The notes: generated by a model from the letters alone, not told the origin. A stretch of DNA of 64,000 bases from Actinomadura terrae (GCF_022751215.1 NZ_JAICDG010000002.1:930001-994000); one strand, 5' to 3'; positions 25,611-33,404 are shown, counted from the first letter of the stretch. Numbers and translations: made by a program.

Positions 25611-26519
25611 TCAGCCGGTCCATCGAACGGGGAGCCGCTCGAAGCCGTGACGGGCGCTTGACCGCAATAGTACCGGTTCTCCGGCGGGACGAACACGCCC
25701 AGGCCGGTCCAAAAGCGCGACCAGCAGGGCCCGCAGATGGACCCGCGCCAGCGCCGCCCCGGTACACGCCCGCTCGCCATAGCCGAAGCTCAGATGCGGT
25801 CGGACGCGCTGCTCCCGCAGCCGCCGCCGCGCCGCCCGGGACGACTTCCCCCCGACCGCGACGCCCCGGAACCGGTCGGCGACGAACCGTCCCGGCTCGG
25901 CGAACACCGCGTCGTCATGGTTGGCGGACGCGAGCCACAACGCGACCCGCTCCCCGGCGAGCAGCGGCACCCCGCCGATCACGGTGCCGCGCCGCACCGT
26001 CCGCCATACCTGGATCACCGGCGTCCACCAGCGCAGCATCTCCTCGACGGCGCTGTCGAGCAGCCCGTCGTCCGACCTGCGCTCGCGCAGCCGCTCGTAC
26101 TGCCCGGGATGGCGCAGCAGCGCGTGCACGCCCCCGGCGAGGGTGTTGCGCAGCATCTCGGGGAGCCCGGTGAGGACGTCCCCGACGAAGTCGACGGGCG
26201 CCTCGTCCGGCATCCGGTCGAGCATGGCCCGCGCCGGAGGCTCCAGGTCGATGGCCGAGGCCTCCTCGGGGACGGCGTGAAGCTCGCCATCCGTCTCCGG
26301 GGTGAACAACGACGGATGCGCCAGCGCGTGCCGGACGTCCTCGTAGCGCAGCACGGCCCACGCGCCCGGGAAGTCGGAGAGCCGCCCGTCCAGCCAGACC
26401 ACGGGGGTGCGCGCCCGCAGCCGTTCCAGCCGGTCGTAGGGGACGCCGCGCGCGTAGGTCTCCGGGCAGTCGAGGACCTCGGCATCGGAGATGGGCAACG
26501 CGCCTCGGCGCTGAGGCAT
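25611..26519 (-). CDS. Cytochrome P450 with internal deletion
   Basis: A 302-residue P450; actinomycete P450s are usually about 400. The heme loop is intact (SFGYGERACTG, Cys252), as are ExxR of the K-helix (E160-M-L-R163) and the PERF-like region (FAEPGRFVADRF). Between residues ~110 and ~130 the chain jumps from DFVGDVLTGLP (helix D/E side) directly to NTLAGGVHALLRHP, which in normal P450s follows the oxygen-activating AG-x-(D/E)-T motif of helix I. Helices F, G and most of I, including the conserved Thr, are missing. The reading frame is open and has a good ribosome site (GGAGGAGG, start 26519). Likely inactive as a monooxygenase or a recent in-frame deletion. Confidence 0.85.
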   Translation of the reverse strand: MPQRRGALPISDAEVLDCPETYARGVPYDRLERLRARTPVVWLDGRLSDFPGAWAVLRYEDVRHALAHPSLFTPETDGELHAVPEEASAIDLEPPARAMLDRMPDEAPVDFVGDVLTGLPEMLRNTLAGGVHALLRHPGQYERLRERRSDDGLLDSAVEEMLRWWTPVIQVWRTVRRGTVIGGVPLLAGERVALWLASANHDDAVFAEPGRFVADRFRGVAVGGKSSRAARRRLREQRVRPHLSFGYGERACTGAALARVHLRALLVALLDRPGRVRPAGEPVLLRSSARHGFERLPVRWTG

Positions 26520-26684
26520 GGGAAACCTCCTCCCTCAAGCGGACGCTAACGCGTCCGGGGCAGACCCGGTATGTCCGGTTTCGGCCGCCTCCGGGTCTGG
26601 ACGCGAGTGCCGAAGCGGTTGCCCAGCGCAGCGAAGCACCCTGGATTGTGTTAGATTTCCCCTGCTAGTCGGGGGTTTGAAGGG

Positions 26685-26831
26685 GTGCGCGGGTTGAATC
26701 GCAAGAAGCTCGGCCTGTTGGCCGTCGCGTTTGTTCTGACCATCGCTCTGATGGAGGTCCTGGCGCTCAAGCTGGGCTCGATGGATTTTCTGGCGCCGCA
26801 GAAGAAACCGGCGATCGCCGACCACCGCTAA
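26685..26831 (+). CDS. Small single-pass membrane protein (about 45-48 aa)
   Basis: A short frame from GTG 26685 (or TTG 26694, which is better placed behind GAAGGGG) to TAA 26831. The product has a basic head (NRKK), one hydrophobic helix (LGLLAVAFVLTIALMEVLAL) and a ~20-residue tail with lysines (PQKKPAIADHR). It lies alone between the divergent P450 start and the convergent 26841 gene. The clean TM topology and the preceding AT-rich 160 bp favour a real gene, but there is no recognised family. Confidence 0.5.
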   Translation: MRGLNRKKLGLLAVAFVLTIALMEVLALKLGSMDFLAPQKKPAIADHR

Positions 26832-26840
26832 AACGCTCCG

Positions 26841-27215
26841 CTAACCGCCGTCCGCCCCATGTCTCACGCGGACGGCCCCGTTGAGCACGGCGTCAATCCG
26901 ATCCGCCGCAGCCTCCGGATCGTCGCAGGGCGCAAGAAGCCCATGCCGCTCCTCCGGCCCATCGATCCGGTAGTAGGCCCAGGTCCGTCCGGGCGCCGCG
27001 TGGACGATCATCACGACCTTGAGCCGCTCGTCCGGCCGGGGAGTGCACACCCACAACAGCAGGGGCCGGGTAGGAAACTGCTCGGCCCGATACAGCTTGA
27101 GGCACCGGTAACCCCTTTTTCCGAGCGCGTGGGCGAGCAGATCCAGATGCCCGATGGCAGCAGCCCGCCCCCAAGGAACCTGGAGCGCCCTCCTCAAACG
27201 GCGCAGCGCGCCCAT
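26841..27215 (-). CDS. Hypothetical protein of the ATPase/XRE locus
   Basis: A 124-residue protein with alternating strands and helices (LKLYRAEQFPTRPLLLWVCTPRP, KVVMIVHAAPGRTWAYYRI) and no TM or signal. It overlaps the 3' end of the upstream RsbW-like ATPase gene by 22 bp, so the two are co-translated. Small proteins of this sort are frequently found next to the ATPase/XRE/DUF397 cluster in actinomycetes. No catalytic motif is visible. Start ATG 27215. Confidence 0.72.
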   Translation of the reverse strand: MGALRRLRRALQVPWGRAAAIGHLDLLAHALGKRGYRCLKLYRAEQFPTRPLLLWVCTPRPDERLKVVMIVHAAPGRTWAYYRIDGPEERHGLLAPCDDPEAAADRIDAVLNGAVRVRHGADGG

Positions 27216-27592
27216 ACGATCTTCCCCTCCTCGTTCAGCGGCCGGACACCCCAGTCATGGACGAGCGCGGCCACCAAGTGCAGCCCACGCCCACAGAGGT
27301 CATGAAGCCTGGCGGCCCGAATCACAGGCATCCCGGGCCCCTGATCCCAGACCTCGATCCTCGCGAGCCCGTGCCCCTCTTCCGGGACGACCCGGACAAC
27401 GATGTGCCCGAATCCCACGTGCTTGTAGCTATTGGTAACCAATTCGGTGACCACAAGCCGCCCGACATGATCGTCGGCAACCCCGATCTCCCGAAACCGC
27501 GCCCCCACAAACCGCCGCGCACACGCAGCCGCAAGATCGGAAGGCACGAGAACAAGAGCCGAAGGCTCTGGCACAAGAGCTATCGCTGGCAT
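27194..27592 (-). CDS. RsbW-like ATP-binding protein (HATPase_c_2)
   Basis: A 132-residue GHKL ATPase of the anti-sigma/serine-kinase type. The N-box is VVTELVTNSYKHVG; the G1 box is VWDQGPGMP and the G2 region GRGLHLVAALVHDWGV. Longer in-frame starts up to 27748 exist, but ATG 27592 follows GGAGGGGGG and gives the normal family length. These proteins are the usual companions of XRE/DUF397 regulators in actinomycetes and probably bind or phosphorylate a regulatory partner. The divergent XRE gene starts 206 bp away. Confidence 0.88.
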   Translation of the reverse strand: MPAIALVPEPSALVLVPSDLAAACARRFVGARFREIGVADDHVGRLVVTELVTNSYKHVGFGHIVVRVVPEEGHGLARIEVWDQGPGMPVIRAARLHDLCGRGLHLVAALVHDWGVRPLNEEGKIVWARCAV

Positions 27593-27674
27593 CGGAAACC
27601 CCCCTCCAGCGTGGGTGGCAAAGATGATCTCGGACGAAGTCCTCATCACAAGCCGGACCATCCCGCCCAAAATC

Positions 27675-27703
27675 ACTCTGTGTTGTCGATCGGTCACCAT
27701 CAA
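27675..27703 (-). promoter_or_regulatory. Candidate promoter of the ATPase gene
   Basis: On the minus strand, TTGATG (27698-27703) and CAGAGT (27675-27680) are separated by 17 bp, a fair match to a housekeeping -35/-10 pair. It would give an mRNA leader of about 75 nt for the ATPase gene at 27592. Confidence 0.3.
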
Positions 27704-27798
27704 GCCATAAGGCGGCGTAGGATCTCCGGAGAGCAGCGAAGGAGCCACATTCGGGTAGCGGCTACTGGCGCGCTATTAGCAGGTGAGGGAGATCTTGT

Positions 27799-28605
27799 AT
27801 GTCTCCAAGTAGCAGCGACGGACCGAAGATCGACCCTGAACTGTTGGGCTTCGGGAGCGAGGTCAAGCGCTTCCGGGAGGCGAGTGGCCTCAGTCAGGGT
27901 GAGCTCGCCCAAGCCGTCAACGTCGCGCGGTCATACGTCAGCCATGTCGAGTGCGGTCGCACCAAGTGCCGCCGGGACTTCGCTGTACGCCTCGACCAGG
28001 CACTCAACGCTGGAGGCGCGATCGTCGAGGCATGGGACGATCTCCTGGAGAAGATCAAACAGATCCGATACCCGACCCACTTTCTGGCCTTCCCCAAGGT
28101 AGAAGCGCTGGCAGATCAGTTGCGGGTGTATGAGAGTCACCTGGTCTATGGACTGTTCCAGACCGAGGCGTATGCTCGTGTCCTGCTCGTCGATGATGAG
28201 GCGGTTGCTGCCAGGATCAGACGTCAGAGCCTACTCACTAGGATTCCTCGGCCGATGATCAGTGTGGTTTTGGAGGAGAGCATCCTGTACCGCCAGGTCG
28301 GATCGAAGGAGGTCATGCGGGAGCAGTTCGACTTCTTGGTCGAGTTGTCTCGGCGGGAGGGAATCTTCTTGCAGATTGCGAAAACCGCCCACTATCGAGG
28401 GACCCGAGCCTCGTTTCACATCGCCACACAACCTGACCGTAGCGAGATCGCGTACGTCGTCAAGGCGACCGGTGGTGAGACGACACGCGACCCGGCGGAA
28501 CTCTCAAGGATGAGCGCCGTGATGCATACGCTCAATGCGCAGGCGCTGAACACGGAAGATTCTCGAACGCTAATCAATAAGGTGGTTAGAGAAAGATGGA
28601 CCTGA
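27799..28605 (+). CDS. XRE-family regulator with DUF5753 domain
   Basis: A 268-residue protein. The N-terminal helix-turn-helix is clear (EVKRFREASGLSQGELAQAVNVARSYVSHVE). From about residue 95 comes DUF5753, typically beginning with ALADQLRVYESHLVYGLFQTEAYARVLL. ATG 27799 has GAGGGAG upstream. The 3' end overlaps the first DUF397 gene by 10 bp. In Streptomyces such XRE/DUF397 pairs (whiJ-like, abaA-like) influence differentiation and antibiotic production; the DUF397 protein is thought to modulate the regulator. The base composition of this gene is distinctly less GC-rich than the flanks. Confidence 0.93.
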   Translation: MSPSSSDGPKIDPELLGFGSEVKRFREASGLSQGELAQAVNVARSYVSHVECGRTKCRRDFAVRLDQALNAGGAIVEAWDDLLEKIKQIRYPTHFLAFPKVEALADQLRVYESHLVYGLFQTEAYARVLLVDDEAVAARIRRQSLLTRIPRPMISVVLEESILYRQVGSKEVMREQFDFLVELSRREGIFLQIAKTAHYRGTRASFHIATQPDRSEIAYVVKATGGETTRDPAELSRMSAVMHTLNAQALNTEDSRTLINKVVRERWT

Positions 28606-28781
28606 GTGTTGCGGTTTGGCGGAAGGCGTCGCGGAGTCACGAGGACGGAGATGCCTGTGTGGAAGTGGCAAATTTGGCTGAGTTTGTCACCGTCCGCGAC
28701 AGCAAGGATCCCGAAGGCCCCAAGCTTATCTTGAGCCGGGACGACTTCCGCCGCTTCGCCTACGTCCTCAAGGAGGCCTGA
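28596..28781 (+). CDS. DUF397 protein A
   Basis: A 61-residue DUF397 protein: WRKASRSHEDGDACVEVA, then VTVRDSKDPEGPKLILSRDDFRRF. The start lies inside the end of the XRE gene (10-bp overlap) and its stop overlaps the start of DUF397 protein B by 1 nt, so all three are co-translated. Probable small partner of the XRE regulator. Confidence 0.93.
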   Translation: MDLSVAVWRKASRSHEDGDACVEVANLAEFVTVRDSKDPEGPKLILSRDDFRRFAYVLKEA

Positions 28782-28966
28782 TGGACCTGAGCAACGCGAC
28801 ATGGCGTAAGGCTTCGCGCAGTACGGCGGAGAACGACAACTGTGTTGAGGTCGCAGGTGTGGCTGGGGTTGTTGCCGTTCGCGACAGCCAGGATCCGGAC
28901 GGGCCGAAGGTGGTGTTGAGCCGTGGCGAATTCCGGACCCTGGCCGAGGCATTGAAGGACGTCTAG
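28781..28966 (+). CDS. DUF397 protein B
   Basis: A second 61-residue DUF397 protein (MDLSNATWRKASRST, VAVRDSQDPDGPKVVLSRGEF), about half identical to protein A, arranged as TGATG overlap behind it. Its last 119 bp (28848-28966) are repeated almost exactly at 30092-30210, 1.2 kb downstream. Confidence 0.93.
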   Translation: MDLSNATWRKASRSTAENDNCVEVAGVAGVVAVRDSQDPDGPKVVLSRGEFRTLAEALKDV

Positions 28967-28979
28967 CCAGGGATGAGTG

Positions 28980-29387
28980 ATGGCCGCCGGGTCGGTGGTG
29001 TGGGCGTATCCGGTGGCATGGCCAGATAGTCCCAGGGCCCGGTGGGCGCTGGGCCTGGTGGCCGCGCGGGAGTGCCGGCAGCGCGGCTGCGAGCACGGCC
29101 GATCGATCGAATGCGCGGGAGACCCGGCCGATCTGATGGCCGCCATGCCCGGGGACATCAGCGTCCACCCCGACCCGGTCGTGGGAGCCGGGCGTGAACA
29201 GCGGCCAGTCCTTCGTGGGTGGCTTGGACGCACGAGCAAATCAGCCGCAGGGTGGGTGCACCATGCCGACTTCGGCGGAGCGGACGTCCCCGGAAACGCC
29301 AGGTTCATTAAGGCGACCTTCCTCGACCACGCCCTTGGCCACGCGGTCTCTCGATATGAGAACGCACCAGCCCCACTAGGGCCCTAG
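28980..29387 (+). CDS. Hypothetical protein downstream of DUF397
   Basis: Open frame of 135 residues beginning 13 nt after the DUF397 B stop, ATG 28980 (GTG 28977 just before). The first ~70 residues (WAYPVAWPDSPRARWALGLVAARE, then a Cys-containing ECAGDPADLMAAMPGD) look like a coherent small protein; the rest is low-information and may not be conserved. The stop codon lies within a 22-bp palindrome. Reality and function uncertain; I include it because of the operon-like spacing and a plausible AGGGA ribosome site. Confidence 0.45.
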   Translation: MAAGSVVWAYPVAWPDSPRARWALGLVAARECRQRGCEHGRSIECAGDPADLMAAMPGDISVHPDPVVGAGREQRPVLRGWLGRTSKSAAGWVHHADFGGADVPGNARFIKATFLDHALGHAVSRYENAPAPLGP

Positions 29388-29396
29388 GGCCCTAGT
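29375..29396. repeat. Perfect 22-bp palindrome with three CTAG cores
   Basis: The 22 bases from A29375 to T29396 are a perfect palindrome: CTAG and GGCC alternate (CTAG-GGCC-CTAG-GGCC-CTAG) flanked by A and T. CTAG is a rare tetranucleotide in such genomes, so three in 20 bp is unusual. It contains the stop of the preceding frame and lies 86 bp before the CHAP gene. It could be an operator for a dimeric or tetrameric regulator (the XRE protein is a candidate), a cruciform or a terminator. Confidence 0.75.
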
Positions 29397-29481
29397 TGGC
29401 AGATCCAAGCGACCGTATTGTCACGAGACAGGGCCCAACGGGGCCAGGTAGCCGTGTTCATAGTGTTGACATGGAGGGAAA

Positions 29482-30015
29482 ATGCGTCGATACATCATGG
29501 CAGGCGGTCTGCTTGTCGGTTCGCTTGCCGCATTGACACTGCCGGCGATACCGGGCAGCGCCAGCACCCGCGCTCAAACCACTGCGACGGAAAAAGTGGG
29601 GGCGGCCAAATCTCTGCGTTCATCGATCGTCTCCATCGCTCGCTCGGAACTCGGCCAGCAGGAGCGGCCCCCCGGAAGCAACTGCACCAAGTACGGGCCG
29701 TGCGAGGTTTGGTGCGGATACTTCACCATGTGGGTGAACAAGATGGCGGGCGCGCCGTACATCAGCAGCGGCCATGTTCCGACTATCCGCAGTTGGGCGC
29801 TCAGCGTGGGAAATGCCCACCTACCTCAGAACGCCAAGAAGGGTGATCTGATCTTCTGGGACCCAGACATCATCCAATGGCATAACGGGATCGTCGTATC
29901 AGTATCGGCCGACAAGAAAAAAATCCGAGTCATCTCGGGAAACGTCGGAGAAGCCGTGGTGGAGAAGACTTACAAGCGACAGACGTTTGATGTCGCGATC
30001 AGTGTTGTTCCGTAG
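29482..30015 (+). CDS. Secreted CHAP-domain peptidoglycan hydrolase
   Basis: A 177-residue protein with a signal peptide (MRRYIMAGGLLVGSLAALTLP, cleavage near GSAS-T). The CHAP domain has the catalytic Cys78 in PCEVWCGYF, His134 in IIQWHNGIVVSV and Asn154 in ISGNVGE; GDLIFWD precedes the His as usual. CHAP enzymes are amidases or endopeptidases that cleave peptidoglycan. Strong ribosome site GGAGGG before ATG 29482. Unlike its neighbours the gene is rich in A/T third positions (AAA, GAA, ATC runs). It lies between the XRE/DUF397 operon and a DUF397 remnant and may have arrived by insertion. Confidence 0.88.
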   Translation: MRRYIMAGGLLVGSLAALTLPAIPGSASTRAQTTATEKVGAAKSLRSSIVSIARSELGQQERPPGSNCTKYGPCEVWCGYFTMWVNKMAGAPYISSGHVPTIRSWALSVGNAHLPQNAKKGDLIFWDPDIIQWHNGIVVSVSADKKKIRVISGNVGEAVVEKTYKRQTFDVAISVVP

Positions 30016-30091
30016 GGGGCTTCGTCAAAGTGAACGCTCGGGCCGCGGCAGCGACGCGCTCGACCCGGCCACCTCGGTGAGCCATTGGAGA

Positions 30092-30210
30092 AGGTCGCAG
30101 GTGTGGCTGGGGTCGTCGGCGTTCGCGACAGCCAGGATCCGGACGGGCCGAAGGTGGTGTTGAGCCGGGGCGGGTTCCGGACCCTGGCCGAAGCGTTGAA
30201 GGACGTCTAG
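30092..30210 (+). pseudogene. DUF397 3' fragment, direct repeat of 28848-28966
   Basis: These 119 bp match the last 119 bp of DUF397 B with 8 substitutions and no gap, ending in the same GACGTCTAG stop. The 5' part of the gene is absent. It is therefore a truncated copy: either the scar of a duplication or a recombination product that brackets the CHAP gene with direct repeats. Confidence 0.85.
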
Positions 30211-30226
30211 CGCCGCGCTCGGACCG

Positions 30227-31114
30227 TTAGCGGCCGGGGCCGGGACCGCAGACGATCTTGCCGGAAATGGTGTAGCCGGCGGCCTCAGGCTTGAGGGCGG
30301 TAACTCTCCAGTCGCTCTGGCTGATGGTGTGAGGCTTGCTGGATCTCAGGGAAGCGCCCGCGGTGAACGTGACACCGATGCTGCTCACCCCTGCCGGGCA
30401 GGCCCAGAGGGGTCCCCGGTCGTTGGTATGGGAACTCTCCCATTGGTCGAGCCAGTAAGAGCTGCCGTCATAGGCGGTAGCGCAGATCGTATAGACGTCG
30501 ACTTCGACGGTATCGGCCTTGGTCTGGATGCCCCTCGCGCTGGCGTAGGTGATTTTGCTGGACTGGTTCATCCATATGTCGCTACCGGTCAGCGCCGCGC
30601 TGGGGCCCTTGGCTTCGCCGCCGACGTTCACCATGTACTCGTACGGGTAGTTGGCGATTGCGCAGGTCTGCCCAACGCCTCCTCCGCTGGGGACGGTCGC
30701 CGACTTTTTGATGATCCTGTAACCGGGTGACGGGGTGGCGCACATGGCGTACGCGGTCATCTCGAAGGGTGAGGCGTCCTCGGTGGTGGGGCGGGCCTTG
30801 ATCAGCCAACCGGTGTCGGCGATGGGGTAGGAGGCGGCCACGGTGTGCTGAATGGGGAGGTCGAAACCGCCTCCCAGGGGCTGCTTGCCCGGGGGGCAGT
30901 GGGCGATCAGGGCCTTGTAAGGCGAGACCTTCCCGGTTTCTTGCACCATTTGCAGGTCGGAAACGCGATGCGGGGCGGGGGCGGCCGTGGAGGGGGCGTT
31001 CGAAGCCCCGGCGGGCGACGCACCGGCGATGGCTGTGGCGACCATCAAGGCGAGTGCGGCGGCCAGGGCGCGGCTGCGCGCTAAGAGGCGGGTGTGGGAG
31101 CGTCGGGACGGCAA
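30227..31114 (-). CDS. Secreted Cys-rich protein of unknown function
   Basis: A 295-residue protein with a Tat/Sec-like basic signal peptide (MPSRRSHTRLLARSRALAAALAL, cleavage near AGA-SPA or AGAS-N). The start is TTG 31114 behind AAAGGAG. Two halves share a pattern: HCPPGKQPLGGGF with a nearby QxxxxSYP, and ACPAGVSSIGVTF with a DWR. This C-P-x-G...GGGF motif occurs in many actinobacterial secreted proteins and suggests tandem beta-sandwich repeats. Six cysteines, probably paired. No catalytic motif and no TM. Extracellular role unknown. Confidence 0.8.
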   Translation of the reverse strand: MPSRRSHTRLLARSRALAAALALMVATAIAGASPAGASNAPSTAAPAPHRVSDLQMVQETGKVSPYKALIAHCPPGKQPLGGGFDLPIQHTVAASYPIADTGWLIKARPTTEDASPFEMTAYAMCATPSPGYRIIKKSATVPSGGGVGQTCAIANYPYEYMVNVGGEAKGPSAALTGSDIWMNQSSKITYASARGIQTKADTVEVDVYTICATAYDGSSYWLDQWESSHTNDRGPLWACPAGVSSIGVTFTAGASLRSSKPHTISQSDWRVTALKPEAAGYTISGKIVCGPGPGR

Positions 31115-31166
31115 AACGGGCTCCTTTCCGTGAAGGCACCGCTACCGGATCCCGCTGGGAGGACCC

Positions 31167-31195
31167 GGTGGGCGGTGAGCATCTCACCGCCCACC
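31167..31195. promoter_or_regulatory. 12-bp hairpin in the 357-bp divergent intergenic region
   Basis: The region 31115-31471, between the two divergent secreted-protein genes, holds no gene I can support. It contains a perfect 12-bp inverted repeat GGTGGGCGGTGA (31167-31178) / TCACCGCCCACC (31184-31195) around GCATC. As it lies 50-80 bp upstream of the minus-strand TTG start, it could be an operator or a leader hairpin. Confidence 0.45.
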
Positions 31196-31471
31196 CGCGC
31201 CGCCAAGACCCCGCGATTTCTGGCTTTCACCGCCCTCCGCCTCGCCCGGTTACGGCCCCCGGGAAGTCGCTTTGACGTGCGGAAACTTCGCCATGACGCC
31301 CTCGCGGAGGCAGTCCGAAACCGCCGCCGTCCCGAGCACACCGACAGAGCAGGGCCGCCTCGCTCGGCCTCGCCCGTGCTGGCCCATGGTGGTCAGGGGC
31401 GAACGGAGCGTGGGCGGTGTGCGTCACAGTTCTGACTGACGCCCCCCGCCTCCGATTCGCGCGGAGGGGAC

Positions 31472-32335
31472 ATGATTGTTCTCGGCAGGCTGGCTCCGTT
31501 ACTGCTGCTGTCTGGGTGCGGTTTCGTCGGCGGCGTGAGTTATCAGCCGCCCATGCTGCCGCTGGTGTTCAGCATCGACCAGGACGGAATGTTCGCCGTG
31601 AAGATAGGCGGCAGCGTCGCCACCCCGATCGGGCGGTTCGGCATCGACGGCGGGCTCAAGGAGGCGGGCAAGCACGAGATGGTGATCGGGCTGTCGCGGG
31701 ACGGGCAGCTGGGCGAGCAGAGATTCCTCCTCAAAGGGCGGACGAGCGTCGCCGTCTGCTCGGACGGTCCGTCCATCACCTACGTGACGGCGGGCGCGGT
31801 GCGGGTGACCGTACGCCGTGCCGCGACCACGGTGCGGCTGGTGCAGGCGAACCGCGTCGCGCAGGACTGCGCGGGAACCCCGCAGGCTGAGACCGTGCCG
31901 GGCGGCGGGTCCGGGTCGAGGATCGTCCCGCAGATCCAGACGCCCACCCGACGACTGGACCCGGCCGCGTTCGCCACGGTCGAGTTCAGGCTAGGGGGCG
32001 GCCTGTACCGGATGGCACTCGCGGACACTCCCCAGAAGATTTCCCTGGGAATGCTCGGCTGGACGAGGAGCGACCTCGGCGGACGGGACGGAATGCTGTA
32101 CCGGTATCCGGGCCCGACCTATGGATCGCACATCATCGTGGGTTACACATTCACCACCGACCTGCTGTTCTTCGATTCCGCCGGGAGGCTTGTCCACGGG
32201 TTCACGGGACAGCCGTGCATGGTGGGGTCGCCCTCCTGCCAGCAGTACGACCCCGGCTTTCCGTTCTCGTACGTCATCGAGGCGCCCAACGGGAGCCTGC
32301 CGATCCTGCCCTTGGGAACCCTGCTGAGCTTCTAG
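31472..32335 (+). CDS. Lipoprotein with C-terminal DUF192-like domain
   Basis: A 287-residue protein with a lipoprotein signal (LLLLSGCGF, Cys16 as the lipidation site). Residues ~35-170 form a novel-looking beta-rich region (FSIDQDGMFAVKIGGSVATPIGRFG). From about 175 the sequence follows DUF192: MALADTPQKISLGMLGWT, then DGMLYRYPGP, TFTTDLLFFDSAGRLVHGF, PC...SC..Y and finally YVIEAPNGSLPI. DUF192 proteins are small extracytoplasmic beta-barrels of unknown role. Cys positions in GQPCMVGSPSC match the pair found in other DUF192 proteins. Fusion to the N-terminal region is unusual. Start ATG 31472, ribosome site GGAGGGGAC. Confidence 0.72.
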   Translation: MIVLGRLAPLLLLSGCGFVGGVSYQPPMLPLVFSIDQDGMFAVKIGGSVATPIGRFGIDGGLKEAGKHEMVIGLSRDGQLGEQRFLLKGRTSVAVCSDGPSITYVTAGAVRVTVRRAATTVRLVQANRVAQDCAGTPQAETVPGGGSGSRIVPQIQTPTRRLDPAAFATVEFRLGGGLYRMALADTPQKISLGMLGWTRSDLGGRDGMLYRYPGPTYGSHIIVGYTFTTDLLFFDSAGRLVHGFTGQPCMVGSPSCQQYDPGFPFSYVIEAPNGSLPILPLGTLLSF

Positions 32336-32395
32336 GCCATGCCCCATCCCCAGGCTGTGGATAAGTCTCACAGGCGTCTCGCGAAGAGAGGTGGT

Positions 32396-33202
32396 TCAGG
32401 GGTTGATGGCGTGCTCGGTGAATTGTCCGCAAGGGCGGAAACCCAGGCGGCGGTAGACCGGTTCGCCATCTGCTGACGCCTGCAAGACCGCGACGCGGTG
32501 ACCGCCGTCCCGGGCCGTGCGGAGTGCGGCGAGCGTAATAGCGCCTCCATAGCCGCGTCGGCGGTGGGCGGCCAGCGTGCAGATGTTGTATATCCCGGCG
32601 ACCCCCGCGTGATGGAGCACTTCGGCCGAACAGACCGGACGGCCCTCCACATACCCGACCAGGTACCGGGCCGGGCAATGCGCGGCCAGAGCCTGCGGTG
32701 CGGCCTGGGCGAAGAATCGCCGGACGGTGTCAGCCGGCGGGTCCCAGTTCGCGGCGAGCACCATGGCGTAGTCGGCGAGCTGCTCAGGCGTCGTCACCTT
32801 TCGGACGTCCAGCCCTTCGACAGCGGACAACGGCGGGGTGTCGTCCAACTCGGCCCACATCGCCGTCTCACATTCGGACGCGGGCAGACCGGCCTCCGTC
32901 AACCGGACGCTGAGGTCCGGTGGCGTCGAGGTAGGCCCCACCCACCAGGAGAACGGGCGGCCGGTGTGAGCCAGCGTCCGAATGGTCTCGGTTATACGTG
33001 CCGACGCGGTGACGACGGCGAAGCGAGCCAGGGCGACGATATTGAAGGTGTCGTCGTCCAGGCCGCTGTCGGCGACCAGGAGGTCACCGGTCTCCGCGAC
33101 GCTAGCCCCGGCCATGCTCCGATGCAGGTGACAGGCGTGTTCCGCCAGATTCCGTTCCATCCTGTCCGCCAGGTCGGCGTCGTCGAAGTCACGGACATCC
33201 AT
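32396..33202 (-). CDS. GNAT-family N-acetyltransferase
   Basis: A 268-residue protein with a C-terminal GNAT fold: [20 protein letters not shown], then the acetyl-CoA-binding motif [21 protein letters not shown] (R/Q-x-x-G-x-G/A), and [13 protein letters not shown] for motif B. The N-terminal half (1-130) resembles a degenerate second GNAT domain, as in two-domain acetyltransferases. Start ATG 33202 chosen; GTG 33235 is also possible. Substrate unknown, likely an amine on a small molecule or protein N-terminus. Confidence 0.85.
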   Translation of the reverse strand: MDVRDFDDADLADRMERNLAEHACHLHRSMAGASVAETGDLLVADSGLDDDTFNIVALARFAVVTASARITETIRTLAHTGRPFSWWVGPTSTPPDLSVRLTEAGLPASECETAMWAELDDTPPLSAVEGLDVRKVTTPEQLADYAMVLAANWDPPADTVRRFFAQAAPQALAAHCPARYLVGYVEGRPVCSAEVLHHAGVAGIYNICTLAAHRRRGYGGAITLAALRTARDGGHRVAVLQASADGEPVYRRLGFRPCGQFTEHAINP

Positions 33203-33404
33203 AGCGAACGATCCCAGCACGGCCAGCCAGGACACGCACGTGTTTTTACTCTGCCCTCAACAATGTGGCGCTGGTGACCACAACACCCGCCGCTGCCCAG
33301 GCCGCCTGATCGACTCGCCTGGCCGTCGCCCGCAGCCCATGCACAGGTCGCGACCGAGGTTGGCAGGAAGCGCGGACGACTTCACGCCGACTCGCCGGGT
33401 CAGA

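Noticed and set aside
27593..27748. Longer start for the RsbW-like ATPase
   Set aside because: GGAGGGGGG precedes ATG 27592 and gives the usual length; the extension is unlike the family and would cover the promoter region.
28760..29308. Minus-strand frame opposite the second DUF397 gene
   Set aside because: Low-information Arg/Pro/His-rich translation antisense to a confident DUF397 gene.
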